Position numbers and translations under genes: made by a program. Below are positions 53,101 to 63,407 of a DNA stretch of 64,000 nt, in pieces. Under the pieces are notes generated by a model. The model was given only the letters and a program-made list of their open reading frames with translations, was not told the origin of the DNA and ran no database searches. How positions within the stretch are numbered: the first letter of the stretch is position 1; every line of letters starts with the position of its first letter. The DNA lies in assembly GCA_965153355.1 (NCBI GenBank), contig OZ231128.1:33170001-33234000 (forward strand), read 5' to 3'. The DNA is from Flaccisagitta enflata. Taxonomy: Eukaryota; Chaetognatha; Sagittoidea; Aphragmophora.

Positions 53101-54118
53101 CTCGATGCAAGCATTGGCTTGTAGACAACAGGCTCTCCCTTCACGTTGGAAAGACTGAGGCTCTGCTTTTTGGTTCGAAAAGAAAATTAAAAGGGGTTGA
53201 AAATTTTCGGGTTTTCTGTGATGGCGCGCCTGTTGAGAGGAAGTTCGAGGTAAAATATCTCGGTGTAGTTTTGGACGAGAATATTAACGGTTCGACGCAC
53301 GCGGGTAATCTCATGAAGAAATGCGCAGGTAGAATGTCATTTCTCTATCGAAATTCCTCTTTTCTCGATAAAAAGTCTCGACAGACTCTCTGTACTTCAC
53401 TAATTCAGCCGTACATTGACTACTGTTGCAGTGCCTGGTACGTCGGTCTGTCTGCTGGTCTGAAGGAAAGACTCAATGTTATCCAGCGCAAGATGGTTAG
53501 ATTTATCAATGGCATGGATAATAGAGCACATGTGGATAAACGTAATTTTCGCGAATTTTCATGGTTAGCAATCCCAGATCGTGTTACGTTTTTCAAGATG
53601 TCTCACCTTTTCCGCATTCGGCACAATCTAGCGCCGAAATATCTCTTGCCTAATTTTACGGCTCTTTCTCAAGTTCACGGTCATAACACGCGCGGCAGCG
53701 CATACAATTTTCAACTCACGCGTGATCTTTCTAAATGTCCTACGAGCTTTGCTTTTACTTCCATTAAACAATGGAATGGTCTTCCAGGTCATATCAAGTC
53801 TATCACGGATTTTAAAGTTTTTAAACGGAAACTGAGAGAGTTTCTTATCTCTCAATACGATTGATTTTACGATTAACTTTACGGATTCCTGATTACCGGA
53901 ACGGAAATGGAGATTTTCTTTTTTCTTTTTACGATACGAAATTTAGAATTGATTTTAGCATTTCTGTCATTTTATGATGTTATTTTCATGGGGACTCTAT
54001 TGGAAAAAAGTCACTTTCGACTTTCATAGACTATCCCCCGAAGCGGGCCCTCTATACAATTTTACTATCCATTGTATTAACCTCGTCTTCGAAAATAAAT
54101 TCATTCATTCATTCATTC
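50183..54118 (+). mobile_element. Full-length CR1/L2-group LINE
   Basis: A short 5' leader (about 250 bp, TTTGTTTGCTTGTG repeats near the start, one small upstream ORF at 50243-50305) is followed by the 1,144-codon ORF. The 3' UTR is about 230 bp, with a CCCCGAAGCGGG hairpin and an AATAAA signal, ending in (ATTC)n. AAATAAATTC occurs just before the proposed 5' end (50173-50182) and at the start of the tail (54093-54102). The 5' boundary is inferred; the 3' boundary is clear from the tail. Confidence 0.75.
50430..53864 (+). CDS. LINE polyprotein: PHD-like finger, AP endonuclease, reverse transcriptase
   Basis: 1,144 codons, no internal stop. Start chosen as the first in-frame ATG after the stop at 50355. 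Residues 1-18 are hydrophobic and signal-like, and 41-58 are Gln/His-rich. GDVHAHPGP (63-71) resembles a 2A motif but lacks its Glu and Asn. Cysteines 87, 90, 103, 106, 114, 137, 140 and His111 make a C4HC3 PHD-like finger. The endonuclease spans about 198-401 with N204, E231, D334, N336, D378 and D400-H401. The reverse transcriptase (about 680-935) has D782 in IDLQKAFD, the GVPQGSILGPLLF block and YADD at 866-869. The C-terminal region is typical of CR1/L2-group LINEs. It nicks DNA and copies its own RNA by target-primed reverse transcription. All catalytic residues I can place are present, so it may be recently active. Confidence 0.95.
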   Translation: MATVSLLVLLLLCSVTHSPNESSVTAYHISTSSHRVQHDFHQQQQQQHQQQQHHQQQHLLLSGDVHAHPGPLSSISEKKTRNVSNPCVVCERGVTRASKAVSCDNCEKWTHIRCSLSVSLTTYNECVKSGGEIAFVCDSCGLSALPFSNNNDAGGIFAGDAESPSLQATPASASSSSSSSSSSFLTCPIPSVLLSKGLHFLHSNTRSLIPKIPDIRLLLSRTKATVLAVSETWLDASVNDGEISIPGFNVVRRDRNRNGGGVALYIRDSVAFNLRPDLSVDGLEAIWIELLLPQTKGILVCSVYRPPNESNFLDKLELSLSKVDPGTELHVLGDLNIDAFQTRSPLLSRYKEILNFFGCNQLISEPTRVTPTSSTLIDHVITNTADLIVESGVMLTGFSDHLVTYCSRRCVKGIFSGSNTKFIRSFKSYSKFSFLSELRKIDWSPVLLSSNVDFSLSEFNRLFRLAIDKVAPLREIRVRNRGSPWMNSHILASIRKRNELFSRYRKDRTNTVLYKEYCRVRNMVQRDIKLAKESYFLNGIDKNKKNSGKLWSHLKSLGFNKKATNSSIVLEKDGVKVFDSLYVARIFNSFYTSVASDLVSKLPNPIGAFRTTSDAFKRFYSGKIGLRSKFTLSPVTSHFVRKQLLSLDTKKAVGLDDISSLFLRDGTDCIIKPVTHIINISITTETVPAAFKEAKVIPLFKKGSTLDPGNYRPVSILNVLSKILERAAHSQLSDYLEKRGLLFENQSGFRGGYSTDSCLIGLSDFIKEELGKGNLVGMVLIDLQKAFDTVDHTVLMGKLESIGVSSLSWFDSYLSGRKQCVDLKGTRSEFSPVSCGVPQGSILGPLLFLIYINDMSISLNCRLSLYADDSALLFSHRDANVIADRLSNELTRCKHWLVDNRLSLHVGKTEALLFGSKRKLKGVENFRVFCDGAPVERKFEVKYLGVVLDENINGSTHAGNLMKKCAGRMSFLYRNSSFLDKKSRQTLCTSLIQPYIDYCCSAWYVGLSAGLKERLNVIQRKMVRFINGMDNRAHVDKRNFREFSWLAIPDRVTFFKMSHLFRIRHNLAPKYLLPNFTALSQVHGHNTRGSAYNFQLTRDLSKCPTSFAFTSIKQWNGLPGHIKSITDFKVFKRKLREFLISQYD

Positions 54119-54190
54119 AGATATTTCATTATAATAATATAAGAATATAAAGATTCAGAGATAAAGAGAAAAATATAAACTGATTGATCT

Positions 54191-54491
54191 CTCCCCCCCC
54201 CCCCACCTCTCCACCACTCCCCCCATGCCTCCCCCCACCCCTCCCCCCCACGCCTCCCCACCCCTCCCCTCACGCCTCCCCACCCCTGCCCCCCCCACCC
54301 ATCCCCTCCCCCCTCCCCCACGCCTACCCCACCCCCTCTCCCCATGCCTCCCCACCCGTCCCCCCCACGCCTCCCCAACCCCCTCCCCTCCCCCTCTCCC
54401 ACCCCTCCCCCCACGCCTCCCTGCCCCACCCCCCTCCCCCACCCCTCCCCCACGCCTCCCCTCCTCCCTCCACGCCTCCCCACACCCCCCG
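54191..54491. repeat. C-rich minisatellite (CCCCACGCCTCCC)
   Basis: About 300 bp almost free of G on the plus strand. Imperfect units mix CCCC runs with ACGCCT. The complementary strand has many runs of four or more G. Pro-rich and Gly-rich frames are compositional. Confidence 0.9.
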
Positions 54492-54499
54492 CCTCATGA

Positions 54500-54960
54500 A
54501 GAGACATGGAGAGACATGAGGAAACATGAGGAAACATGAGGAGACATTTAGAGACATGAAGAGACATAAGAGACATAAGAGACATAAGAGATATAAGAGA
54601 TAAGAGACATAAGAGATATAAGAGATAAGAGACAAAAGAGATGAGATATAAGAGACATAAGAGATATAAGAGACATATAGGAGACATAAGAGACATATAG
54701 GAGACAAAAGAGACATAAGACACATAAGAGACATATAGGAGACAAAAGAGACATAAGACACATAAGAGACATAGGAGACAAAAGAGACCTAAGATACATA
54801 AGAGAAATAACAGATATAAAAGACATATAGGAGACATAAGAGACACATAGGAGACAAAAGAGACAAAAGAGACATATAGGAGACAAAAGAGACAAAAGAG
54901 ATGAAAGAGACAAAAGGAATATAAGAGACAAGAAGATACATGAAGAGAAGTAAAGAGAAA
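54500..54960. repeat. GAGACATAAGA minisatellite (about 9-12 bp units)
   Basis: Tandem AGAGACATAAG, AGAGATATAAG and AGAGACATATAGG units. Open frames on the minus strand (Ser-Tyr-Val-Ser-Leu repeats) are translations of it. Confidence 0.9.
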
Positions 54961-55235
54961 ACCTCAAAAATCGCGTTTCGAAATTTTCCTATTTCACACA
55001 GACGGACAGACCGACCAAGGGACAGACCCTCTTATAGAGATGCGAGGACGCATCTAAAAAGATGATGCCCAAATAATCTAGAGCAAAGCGCGACAATTTC
55101 ACTCGAAGACGATTGTGCAATTGTCATTGGTAAATGGAGGCAGTGCGATAAAAGAAGAAGAAGTTGGACAATTTTTTAGAAAAAAAGCATGAAGAAGATT
55201 AAGAGATTACAAAAGATGCTGAGACTTTTTTAAAA

Positions 55236-55637
55236 CAAGGCCGGATACACGGCCAAGAAGAAGTCGCTTGCGGGTGGACAGGGGCTGTGATGCGAGTGGG
55301 CAGGAGCAGTAATGCGGATGGACAGAGGCAGTAATTGGAGTTGGCAGGGGGCAGTGTGTGGGTTAGCGAGGGCTGTAATGAGGGCTATAATGAGGCTGAG
55401 CAGGAGCCATAATGCTCAAAATCACTATTTCGCGTCATCTAAATTTTCGCGTTACGGATCTTCGTACATAGGGAAAGTAGGGGCAGTATGTGATTTGGCG
55501 GGGGCTGTAATGAAGTTGGGAAGGGGTCTTGATGCTCAAAAATCATTATTTTGCGTCATCTTAATGTTCGCGTTACAATTCTCCGGACATAGGGACACAC
55601 CCTCTTATAGAGTTCCTTAGCAAGCAACTATAAAAAG
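55236..55637 (-). mobile_element. Family 1 element, class A variant (GCTTGC)
   Basis: CAAGGCCGGATACACGGCCA, AGTCGCTTGCGGGTGGACAG, repeated GGGCAGGAGCAGTAATG units, a roughly 125 bp direct repeat (ATGCTCAAAATCACTATTTC), CCCTCTTATAGAG and the end AGTTCCTTAGCAAGCAACTA. The left AGTCGCTTGC pairs 9/10 with GCAAGCAACT, a further co-varying class. The GACGGACC tract is reduced. Confidence 0.7.
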
Positions 55638-56231
55638 AGTTATCAAATTCAAAGAAATAAGGTTCGCTTTCTCGGTAAGGCGATTATATTGGGTGAAAGG
55701 GGGGGGGGGAAGAGGGTGTTTTCGTATGACGGTGGGAAGGTTGGAAGATGGACCGAAATATCGATTTCTGAGCACTACTGTCTCCCCGGCCACATCACAG
55801 CCCCCGCCCACCCCATTACCACCCCCTTCAAGCGACTACTTATTGGTACGGTATCCAGCCTGTTTCAATCTCAAAACCTAAGCAATGTGAACAAACGGAT
55901 CGGGGAGGTGGTGCAGGAAGGAGTGATCGCAAGAAGTGGTTAGTGCTACCCAATGCCCATTTATGAATATTTGATTTTTTTTCTTTTCTGTTTTCTTTTC
56001 TTACAAATACCCAAACCCTTAAATTTCTGATTAAGGCCTCTGTCATATTCTGATTTGACTGTTGAGCTCTTGGCCTTGTTAAGGAAAAATCCTCGCTTTT
56101 GCATTTCATCATATCATGAGTATTTTTCCGATTTTTTCTTGCGCCTCATTAAAAACCCTAATAATAGGCCCTTAAAAATAAAGCGAAATAAAAGAAATTG
56201 AATTCTAAAGGGAGGGGTCGGAGCAGAAAGC

Positions 56232-56576
56232 TACCGTATTTCCTCTAATTAGCACCTCTCCTCTCATTAGCGCCCCCCCCCTGTTTTGAGAAAAAAATGT
56301 TTTTTTCTAAACTGCTTTTTCTGACTCAACATCTTTAGAAATGAAATTTTTGGTTCTGTTTTTATTGTTTTTCTTTCTGATTTTCCTTCTCTATCAGGGG
56401 ATCTTTCTGTTTAAAGCACTATCTATAACAGTTTTAGCTTAATGTTTGCTGTTTTACTTTTTTTTAGTGATTTACCTTTAATTGAATATGTCAGAGGGGG
56501 CCCCAATAAGGGGGTAAAAAAGCAAGGTTATATTTCAATTTTGTTACCGCCCCGGGCGCTAATTAGAGGAAATATT
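56232..56576. mobile_element. MITE with ACCGTATTTCCTCTAATTAG ends
   Basis: Left ACCGTATTTCCTCTAATTAG; right CTAATTAGAGGAAATA is its reverse complement. The interior has GCGCCCCCCC and T runs. A second weaker GGGGGCCC...CCTCGAATAAAGG motif set follows to about 56645. No ORF. The DNA transposon superfamily is not determined. Confidence 0.6.
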
Positions 56577-56910
56577 TGCATTTGGGGGGCCCCATTGGAA
56601 GGCTAATAAGGGGGCCCACTAATTTTCTCAACGTCCTCGAATAAAGGTATGGATTGAATAACGAACCCAATACATAGTCACGTGTGAACCACTTGCCAAA
56701 CGACGTCAAGGGCTTTATCAGTTGCGTGCTTTTACAGAAGCGTAGACCAGAAAAAGTGGCAGCTTATGAGCATTTCCGAGGTTGACAGAAGAGCAAGAGG
56801 AGATTGTGTGTTCCTTTCGACGAAAGCCTAGGCCTATATGGGCCTACTCTTTAAGCGTTTTGAGGTTTACTTGTCAAGGTAGAAAGCAGAGAGAATGAGA
56901 ACAAGTGACG

Positions 56911-56988
56911 CGGGGTCACGAAATCGTTGCGGACGGGTGGGCAGGGACAGCCAACCCCAAGCCTCACTCAAACCCCCTCCCACACACC

Positions 56989-57065
<77 letters not shown>

Positions 57066-57211
57066 AATGACAACTGCAGCATCGTAAATGCGCGTTTTTC
57101 ACGTTTTCAACTTGAGCGTGAAGGACGGACCAACGGACCGACGGACCAACGGACCAACGAACCAACGGACGGATAAAGCCTCTTATAGAGTTGCGTGTCC
57201 GCAACTAAAAA
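56911..57211 (-). mobile_element. Family 1 element, class B, with internal (CA)n
   Basis: ACGCGGGGTCACGAAATCGT, GTTGCGGACGGGTGGGCAGG, an ACACACCAACACAC region that has grown into a 70 bp CA tract (56992-57063), CGCGTTTTTCACGTTTTC, a GACGGACCAACGGACC tract, AAAGCCTCTTATAGAG and AGTTGCGTGTCCGCAACTAA. GTTGCGGAC and GTCCGCAAC are exact complements. The GGCCGG end is replaced by a different sequence. Confidence 0.75.
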
Positions 57212-57215
57212 GAGA

Positions 57216-58097
<882 letters not shown>

Positions 58098-58320
58098 TTT
58101 TTAGTCGCGTGCTACGTGACTCTACACCCCAATTTGTCGGTCCGTCCGTCGGTCTGTCGGTCTGTCCATCCGTCCGTCCGTCCGTCCATCCGTCCATCAC
58201 ACTTTACTTTTTTGGCGTTAATAAGGGTTTTGGCCTCATTGCTCCTGTCCAAATGTTCCACTGACCTCAATTATGGTCCCTGCCCACCCGCACGCGACTG
58301 GGGTAGCCGTGTATCCGGAA
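58098..58320 (+). mobile_element. Family 1 element, class A
   Basis: TTTTTAGTCGCGTGCTACGTG, ACTCTACACCCCAATTTGTC, GTCCGTCGGTCTGTCGG tract, CACACTTTACTTTTTTGGCG, CATTGCTCCTGTCCAAATG, ACCCGCACGCGACTGGGGTA and GCCGTGTATCCGG. The CCTTGTT tail is missing. Confidence 0.8.
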
Positions 58321-58548
58321 TGACGAGAATGGCCTGGAGCTCCATCACTGCAGAGTACCTCAAGAAGCTTTACAAAAGGCTACCCTTATGAATGGCGGCT
58401 GTGGTTCAATCAAAGGAGCTCACTTGGAATATTTATGGATTTTCTATTGATATGCATTTATTTTTATGTCAAAAAATAAACTTATTTTCAAAGTGTAAAG
58501 ATTTCTTTTTCCAAGATAGTATAAGAATACAAAACCACGGGGAAGAAA

Positions 58549-58723
58549 AACAAGGCCGGATACACGGCTACCTAAGTCGCGTGCGGGTGGGCAGGGGCCA
58601 TATTAGAGGTCACTGGACCATTTGGGCAGCAGCAGTGAGGTCCAAAAATAAAAATCATAAAAAGTGTGACAGACCGACCGACGGACAAAGCGGGGTGTAG
58701 AGTCGCGTGCATGCGACTAAAAA
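58549..58723 (-). mobile_element. Family 1 element, class A (complete)
   Basis: ACAAGGCCGGATACACGGCT, AAGTCGCGTGCGGGTGGGCA, TGGACCATTTGGGCAGCAGC, AAAGTGTGACAGACCGACCG, GCGGGGTGTAGAGTCGCGTG and CATGCGACTAAAAA. It lies head to head with the copy at 58098-58320. Confidence 0.85.
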
Positions 58724-59020
58724 CTAGGACAAACACGATAAAGGAAACTCGACAAATTGAGATGGGAATAGATTACGACTCAGGCATACTTGAAAGGGAG
58801 GAGCCATACAGACAGAAAAACAATATTCTTGTCAACGGAAGCAGAAAAATATTGTCAATAATATATATCTGATTGTTGGCACTGAGATTTGTAACAAGAG
58901 AATGATGCCGTTGTCATTGGTAACTAAAAAAGATAACAGGGCGTAAAACAAATTTCAAAAAACGAGAAATGAGAGGGGCAACCGATCGGAAAAAAAAGTT
59001 AGCACCGACTAATATAGGAA

Positions 59021-59151
59021 CAAGGACAAGTAGGCCAATAGGTGCGACGTGTGGATCATCGAACGAATGCGTTACCGACAGACAGACCGACCGACCGACC
59101 GACCAACCAACGGACACAGCCACTTATAGAGGTGCTTTATCGCACCTAAAA
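59021..59151 (-). mobile_element. Family 1 element, class C
   Basis: CAAGGACAAGTAGGCCAATA, AGGTGCGACGTGTGGATCAT, ACAGACAGACCGACCGACCG tract, CTTATAGAGGTGC and AGGTGCTTTATCGCACCTAA. The left motif pairs 8/9 with the right arm. Confidence 0.8.
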
Positions 59152-59446
59152 GCTAGGGTAGACGCATACGCTCATGAAACGAAGGAAGAAAGATAAGGCA
59201 GAGAAAGTCCAGCAATAGCTATAACAACATGCAAATATTCACCAGGAAGAGGACAGACAAATAGAGACGAAGTGATAAAGAAGGGAAAAAGAAAATGGAA
59301 ATATGACAAGGACGAGAAAATAACATCAAAAGCAATGAGAACGCCCTTAGGCAACCTCGCATCAGGGCTGAGGCACATTGAATGAGATAGGTTAAGGCAA
59401 TAATGGCCAAATGGCTTGTCAGAAGCAGAGGGAAAATCGAGACACA

Positions 59447-59990
59447 CTCGTGACACAATCGTGACACAATGCTGTCAAAATCCTGACACAATCCTGACAC
59501 AATCCTGACACAACCCCAAAACAATTCTGACACAATCGTCGCATAATTGTATCAGAATTGTTTCATAATTGTGAAACAATTGTGACACAATTGTGACACA
59601 AGCGTGACACAATCATGACACAATTGTAACACAATCGTGACACAATCGTGACACAATCATGACACAATCGTGACGCGATCATGACACAATCGTGACACAA
59701 TCGTGACCCAATCGAGACACAATCATGGCGCAATCGAGACACAATCGTGACGCAATCGTCACACAATTGTGACGCAATCGTGATACAATCATGGCACAAT
59801 CCCGACACAATCCTGACACTATCGTGAAAAAATTGTGACACAATCTTTACATAATCTTGATGCAAGAGAGACACAATCGTGACATAATCATGATACACTT
59901 GTGACACAATCATGCCACAGTATATGACACAATTGTGGCACAAGCGCGACACAATCTTGACGCAATCGTGACACAATCGTGACTCACTCT
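59447..59990. repeat. GACACAATCGT 11 bp minisatellite
   Basis: About 49 units of GACACAATCGT with CAATTGT, CAATCAT and CAATCCT variants. The minus-strand Val-Ser-Arg-Leu-Cys-His-Asp-Cys frame is a repeat translation. Confidence 0.95.
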
Positions 59991-60072
59991 TATATGGTTA
60001 AACAAAAAAAAATGGCAAAAAAGAACCTGCAGCAACCGTGTAGCAAAAACAAAATCCATCATCATATGGATA

Positions 60073-60268
<196 letters not shown>

Positions 60269-60592
60269 CTCATTAACTTTACCATGTTCCTCTTTCTGTC
60301 TCGTGTCTAGCCATTGCCAACGTCGAAACACCAATTTTTATTCAAATTACTCTGAAATCGTTCTTTTTGAAGTCATTTTGCTCCAAGTCCTGTCTAACGG
60401 AATACCATTTCAATTCTGGGACATTGTTCCTTCTGAGAGCGCTCACTCTTGATGCTGACAAAAGGGGGAACTCGGCACTTTTCGTTAAATTCTAACCAGA
60501 CAGCGCATTCATTAAGGCCCACAAGAATCACGTTAGGGTATTCTTGAATTAAGCGACACCAGTAAGAGAAAAATAGGAATGATACAAATGTA

Positions 60593-61082
60593 AACAGGTC
60601 GCCCAATGGGCAATATGTGGTCAGTGATACCCGTTTCCCTGCTTTGCATGCGTGTTAATTGGAATTAGGGGAAGAAAACCGCAGACCCGAAGGGGATGAG
60701 GTCCTATAGAACACAAGGGACTTTCGTTCATCCGTCTGTTTGTTCATCCGTCCCCCCTAGGCCCTCTCAGGCCTGAAATCTGCCTATTTAGGGCTGAAAT
60801 CTACCCTCCCAGGCCTGAAATCTGCCCTCTCAAGCCTTGAATCTGAGAAGGTAGATTAAGGGCCTGAGAGGGCCTGGGAGGGCAGATTTCAGACCTGAGA
60901 GGGCATATTTAGGCCAGAGAGGGCAAATTCAAGGCCTGAGAAGACAGATTCAAGGCCTGAGAGGGCAGTTTTCAGGCCTGATAGGGCCTTGGGGGACAAA
61001 CATAGAACGAACGAATGGACGGACAAACAAATGAAAGTCCCCTATTTTCCACAGGACTTCTTCCCCTTCGGGACCGTCGCCC
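60593..61082 (+). mobile_element. Family 2 element, class G
   Basis: AACAGGTCGCCCAATGGGCA with the GCCC/GGGC hairpin, ATGTGGTCAGTGATACCC, CCCTGCTT, GACCCGAAGGGGATGAGGTC, CTATAGAACACAAGGGACTT. The centre, 60765-60985, is 21 bp units TCAGGCCTGAAATCTGCC that reverse orientation near 60845. It ends GAAAGTCCCC, CCACAGGACTTCTTCCCC and TTCGGGACCGTCGCCCAAAA. Confidence 0.75.
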
Positions 61083-61187
61083 AAAAAAGGGAAAAGAAAA
61101 AACAAAATGAGGAATCTTGGCATCTGTGCAGGCAAAGATCCAATGGTTGTCACTAAAGTCCAAGGAGAAAGGAAGGACGCAATAAAG

Positions 61188-61194
<7 letters not shown>

Positions 61195-61247
<53 letters not shown>

Positions 61248-61302
61248 GAGTGAGAGTGAGAGAGAGAGAGTGAGAGAGCGAAAGAGAGAGAGAGAGAGTG
61301 AG
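61195..61302. repeat. (GA)n with GTGA interruptions
   Basis: GA tract of about 100 bp. Confidence 0.95.
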
Positions 61303-61489
61303 AGGTACGGTCATGTTAGGTAAAAGAGGTACGGTCATGTAGAAAGACAGAAAGACAAAAACAAACAGACAGTAAGAAAGTGGAGACAAAAGGCAAAGCT
61401 TGGTATAGGCAAGAAAACAGACAAAACCAAATAGACGTTCGGAGAGGGATGGTTGGACAGTAAAACGTATACAGAGAATAATATCTTTC

Positions 61490-62000
61490 AGAAAATGCCT
61501 ATTTTGAGCTAATCACAGGTTGGGGGGCATCTAGACCAGTATGAGGGCGGGGAATCTGATAGTGATGTCCAAAATGGTCTAACTGTAATATTTCGGCCCC
61601 TACTTGGCCCTGAACAAGCATATTGGCCATAAAATGGTCATTTTGGCAATTTTATTGCATTATAAGCATTTAATGGTTCAAAAAATATCTGTTAACTTAT
61701 TCAATCCGACTACTTTGATGGTCTGGAGTTCAATGGTGAAGTAAAAAGGTCACTTGACTGATATCTAAGTCCCGAAATGGCCCTGAATGAGCATTTTGGC
61801 CCAAAAATGAGCGCTTTTGCGATTTTATTGCGTTTTAAGCCTATGTTGGCCCAATTAATGACTTTAAACTGATTCAATCCAGTAACTGTGATGCTCTAGA
61901 GTTCATTGGTGCTCTTATAACGATCCCTTGACCAATATCTCAGTTTGGAAGTGGCCCTGAATGAGCATTTTAGCCCCCATGCAAGCATTTTCGCTTCTGA
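61490..62000. repeat. About 173 bp tandem repeat, three units
   Basis: The phrase GGCCCTGAAYRAGCATWTTGGCC starts at 61606, 61779 and 61953, spacings of 173 and 174 bp. Other landmarks repeat in step: CAATTTTATTGCATTATAAGC, TTCAATCCGACTACTTTGATG and TGGAGTTCAATGGTG. The units are well diverged. The array ends about 100 bp before a family 1 element. Confidence 0.8.
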
Positions 62001-62102
62001 ACTAGCATTTTGGCCATTTTTCTTTGAGGTTTTTCAGCTGGAATAGATACAAAACCATAAAATTTTGGGAAATGCAATGCTAAACCCCAATTATGGCCAC
62101 AT

Positions 62103-62330
62103 TTTAGTTGCGGACTCACTACTCGATAAAAGGCTTGGTCAATCTGTGGTTTGTCAGTCTTCTTTGTTAGACCATGTGCACCATGTGACGCTTGTTTTTC
62201 CACTTTTTGACTTTAGCGTTACAGATGGACCAATGGACTGACAGACTGACCAACAGACGGACCATCAGATGGACCGACAGAGGGATGAACAGACAAAGCC
62301 ATTTATAGAGTTGCGTGTCCGCAACTAAAA
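62103..62330. mobile_element. Family 1 class B element with a stem-type end on both sides
   Basis: The left end TTTTAGTTGCGGACTCACTA, CTCGATAAAAGGCTTGGTC and the right end GACAAAGCCATTTATAGAG, AGTTGCGTGTCCGCAACTAA are inverted copies of the same class B terminus. The centre carries CGCTTGTTTTTCCACTTTTTG and a GGACCAATGGACTGACAG tract. No CCTTGTT end is present. Same plan as 7246-7590. Confidence 0.6.
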
Positions 62331-62331
62331 A

Positions 62332-62528
62332 AAGGCCGGGGACATGGCTACCCCAATTGTGTGTGGGTGGGCAGGAGCTGTATTTGAGGTCACCAGATCA
62401 TTTGGGCAGGAGCAGTGAGGCCAAAACCGCAAAACCCCCAAAGAAGTAAAGTGTGACGGACTGATGGACCAATGGACCGACGGATGGACCAACAAAGCGG
62501 GGTGTAGAGTCGTGTTGCACGCGACTAC
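62332..62528 (-). mobile_element. Family 1 element, class A, mutated
   Basis: AAGGCCGGGGACATGGCTAC, AATTGTGTGTGGGTGGGCAG, CATTTGGGCAGGAGCAGTGA, AAAGTGTGACGGACTGATGG, GCGGGGTGTAGAGTCGTGTT and GCACGCGACTACA. Both ends have point changes. It directly follows another family 1 end. Confidence 0.75.
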
Positions 62529-62636
62529 ATGTATGGGGGTTGTGGGGTGTGGATGTGTATTGGACACCCCTGCCTATCTGTCCGCAACAATGTTGTGACC
62601 CCAGGCTACTTACTTGAAGGTCTTGGCTTGGTTAAC

Positions 62637-62862
62637 TTTTATGCATGCGACTCTATAACCTGCTAGGTCTATCAAATGGATGGTCCGTCCTTCACACTTT
62701 CCTTTTCTGGTGTTTACAAGTGGTTTCTACTACTGTTCCTGCTCCAATAGATGGTTTGCCTTTTTTAACTGCCCACTCACCTTTTTTAATTACCCCTGCC
62801 CACTGGGGGGGGGGGGCCCAACTGCCCACCCACGACTTGGGTTGATGTGTATCCAGCCTTGT
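62637..62862 (+). mobile_element. Family 1 element, class A, mutated
   Basis: TTTTATGCATGCGACTCTAT, AACCTGCTAGGTC, CACACTTTCCTTTTCTGGTG, GTTCCTGCTCC, a G run, CCACCCACGACTTGGGTTG and TGTATCCAGCCTTGT. The GTCY tract is nearly lost. From 62863 to 63407 only GAAATGGCCAG-type words near 63015-63110 repeat. Confidence 0.6.
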
Positions 62863-63407
62863 ATCTTGACGAAGTACAACATAATTGGGATTTCATATGT
62901 AAACCCTTGAATTTTAGCCATCCACCTATGACTCGATTTTTGAGAACTTTTATTGGGTGAGAGAAATAGAATAAGAGTGATGATAAAATATTTTATGGTG
63001 CAGATTTTGAAAACCAGAAATGGCCAGAAATGACAGGAAAAGGCCACAATGACAGAAAAAGCCGTGAAATAGCCAGAAGTTAACAAAATAATAGGCCAGA
63101 AATGGCTTGAAGTTAACAAAATGATAGTTTTGAATCACTTTTCCCAATTTTTTGCAAATTTTAAGGTAAGAGAAACCATTGCTTCTCAGAAATCTTTAAA
63201 ATTTTTATTGAGTAGTTGGATTTTCAAAATTGTTTTTTTCTTTAGACAAAGTTCCTTGGTAATGAACCTTCCACTTATCAAGCATCATCTATCCTAAAAG
63301 TGTCCTGAAATATCGGCAAGTTAAACAAATGTTTTTGTGTTGGGGAACATCAGATACTAACGATGAAGGAGAGTAACACTAGAAGTGAATGAAATTTCAA
63401 TCACTAT

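Larger units (their letters stand above)
50095..55061 (-). mobile_element. Family 1 class D element apparently split by a LINE
   Basis: The left end, 50095-50136, reads CAAGGCCAAGAGATGTCCAA and AGATGCGTCCTC. The matching right end is 4.9 kb away: GACAGACCCTCTTATAGAG and AGATGCGAGGACGCATCTAA ending at 55061. The left AGATGCGTCCTC is a 12/12 reverse complement of GAGGACGCATCT. Between them lie a full LINE (about 50183-54118), a C-rich block and a GAGACATAAG minisatellite. I infer one class D element carrying a LINE insertion. Two unrelated fragments cannot be excluded. Confidence 0.45.

Noticed and set aside
54109-54967. Gly-rich and Ser/Leu/Tyr-rich minus-strand frames
   Set aside because: Explained by the C-rich block and GAGACATAAG minisatellite.
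59563-59976. 137-codon Cys/His/Asp-rich frame as a metal-binding repeat protein
   Set aside because: It is the 11 bp GACACAATCGT repeat read in one frame; periodicity is at DNA level and other frames are similar.
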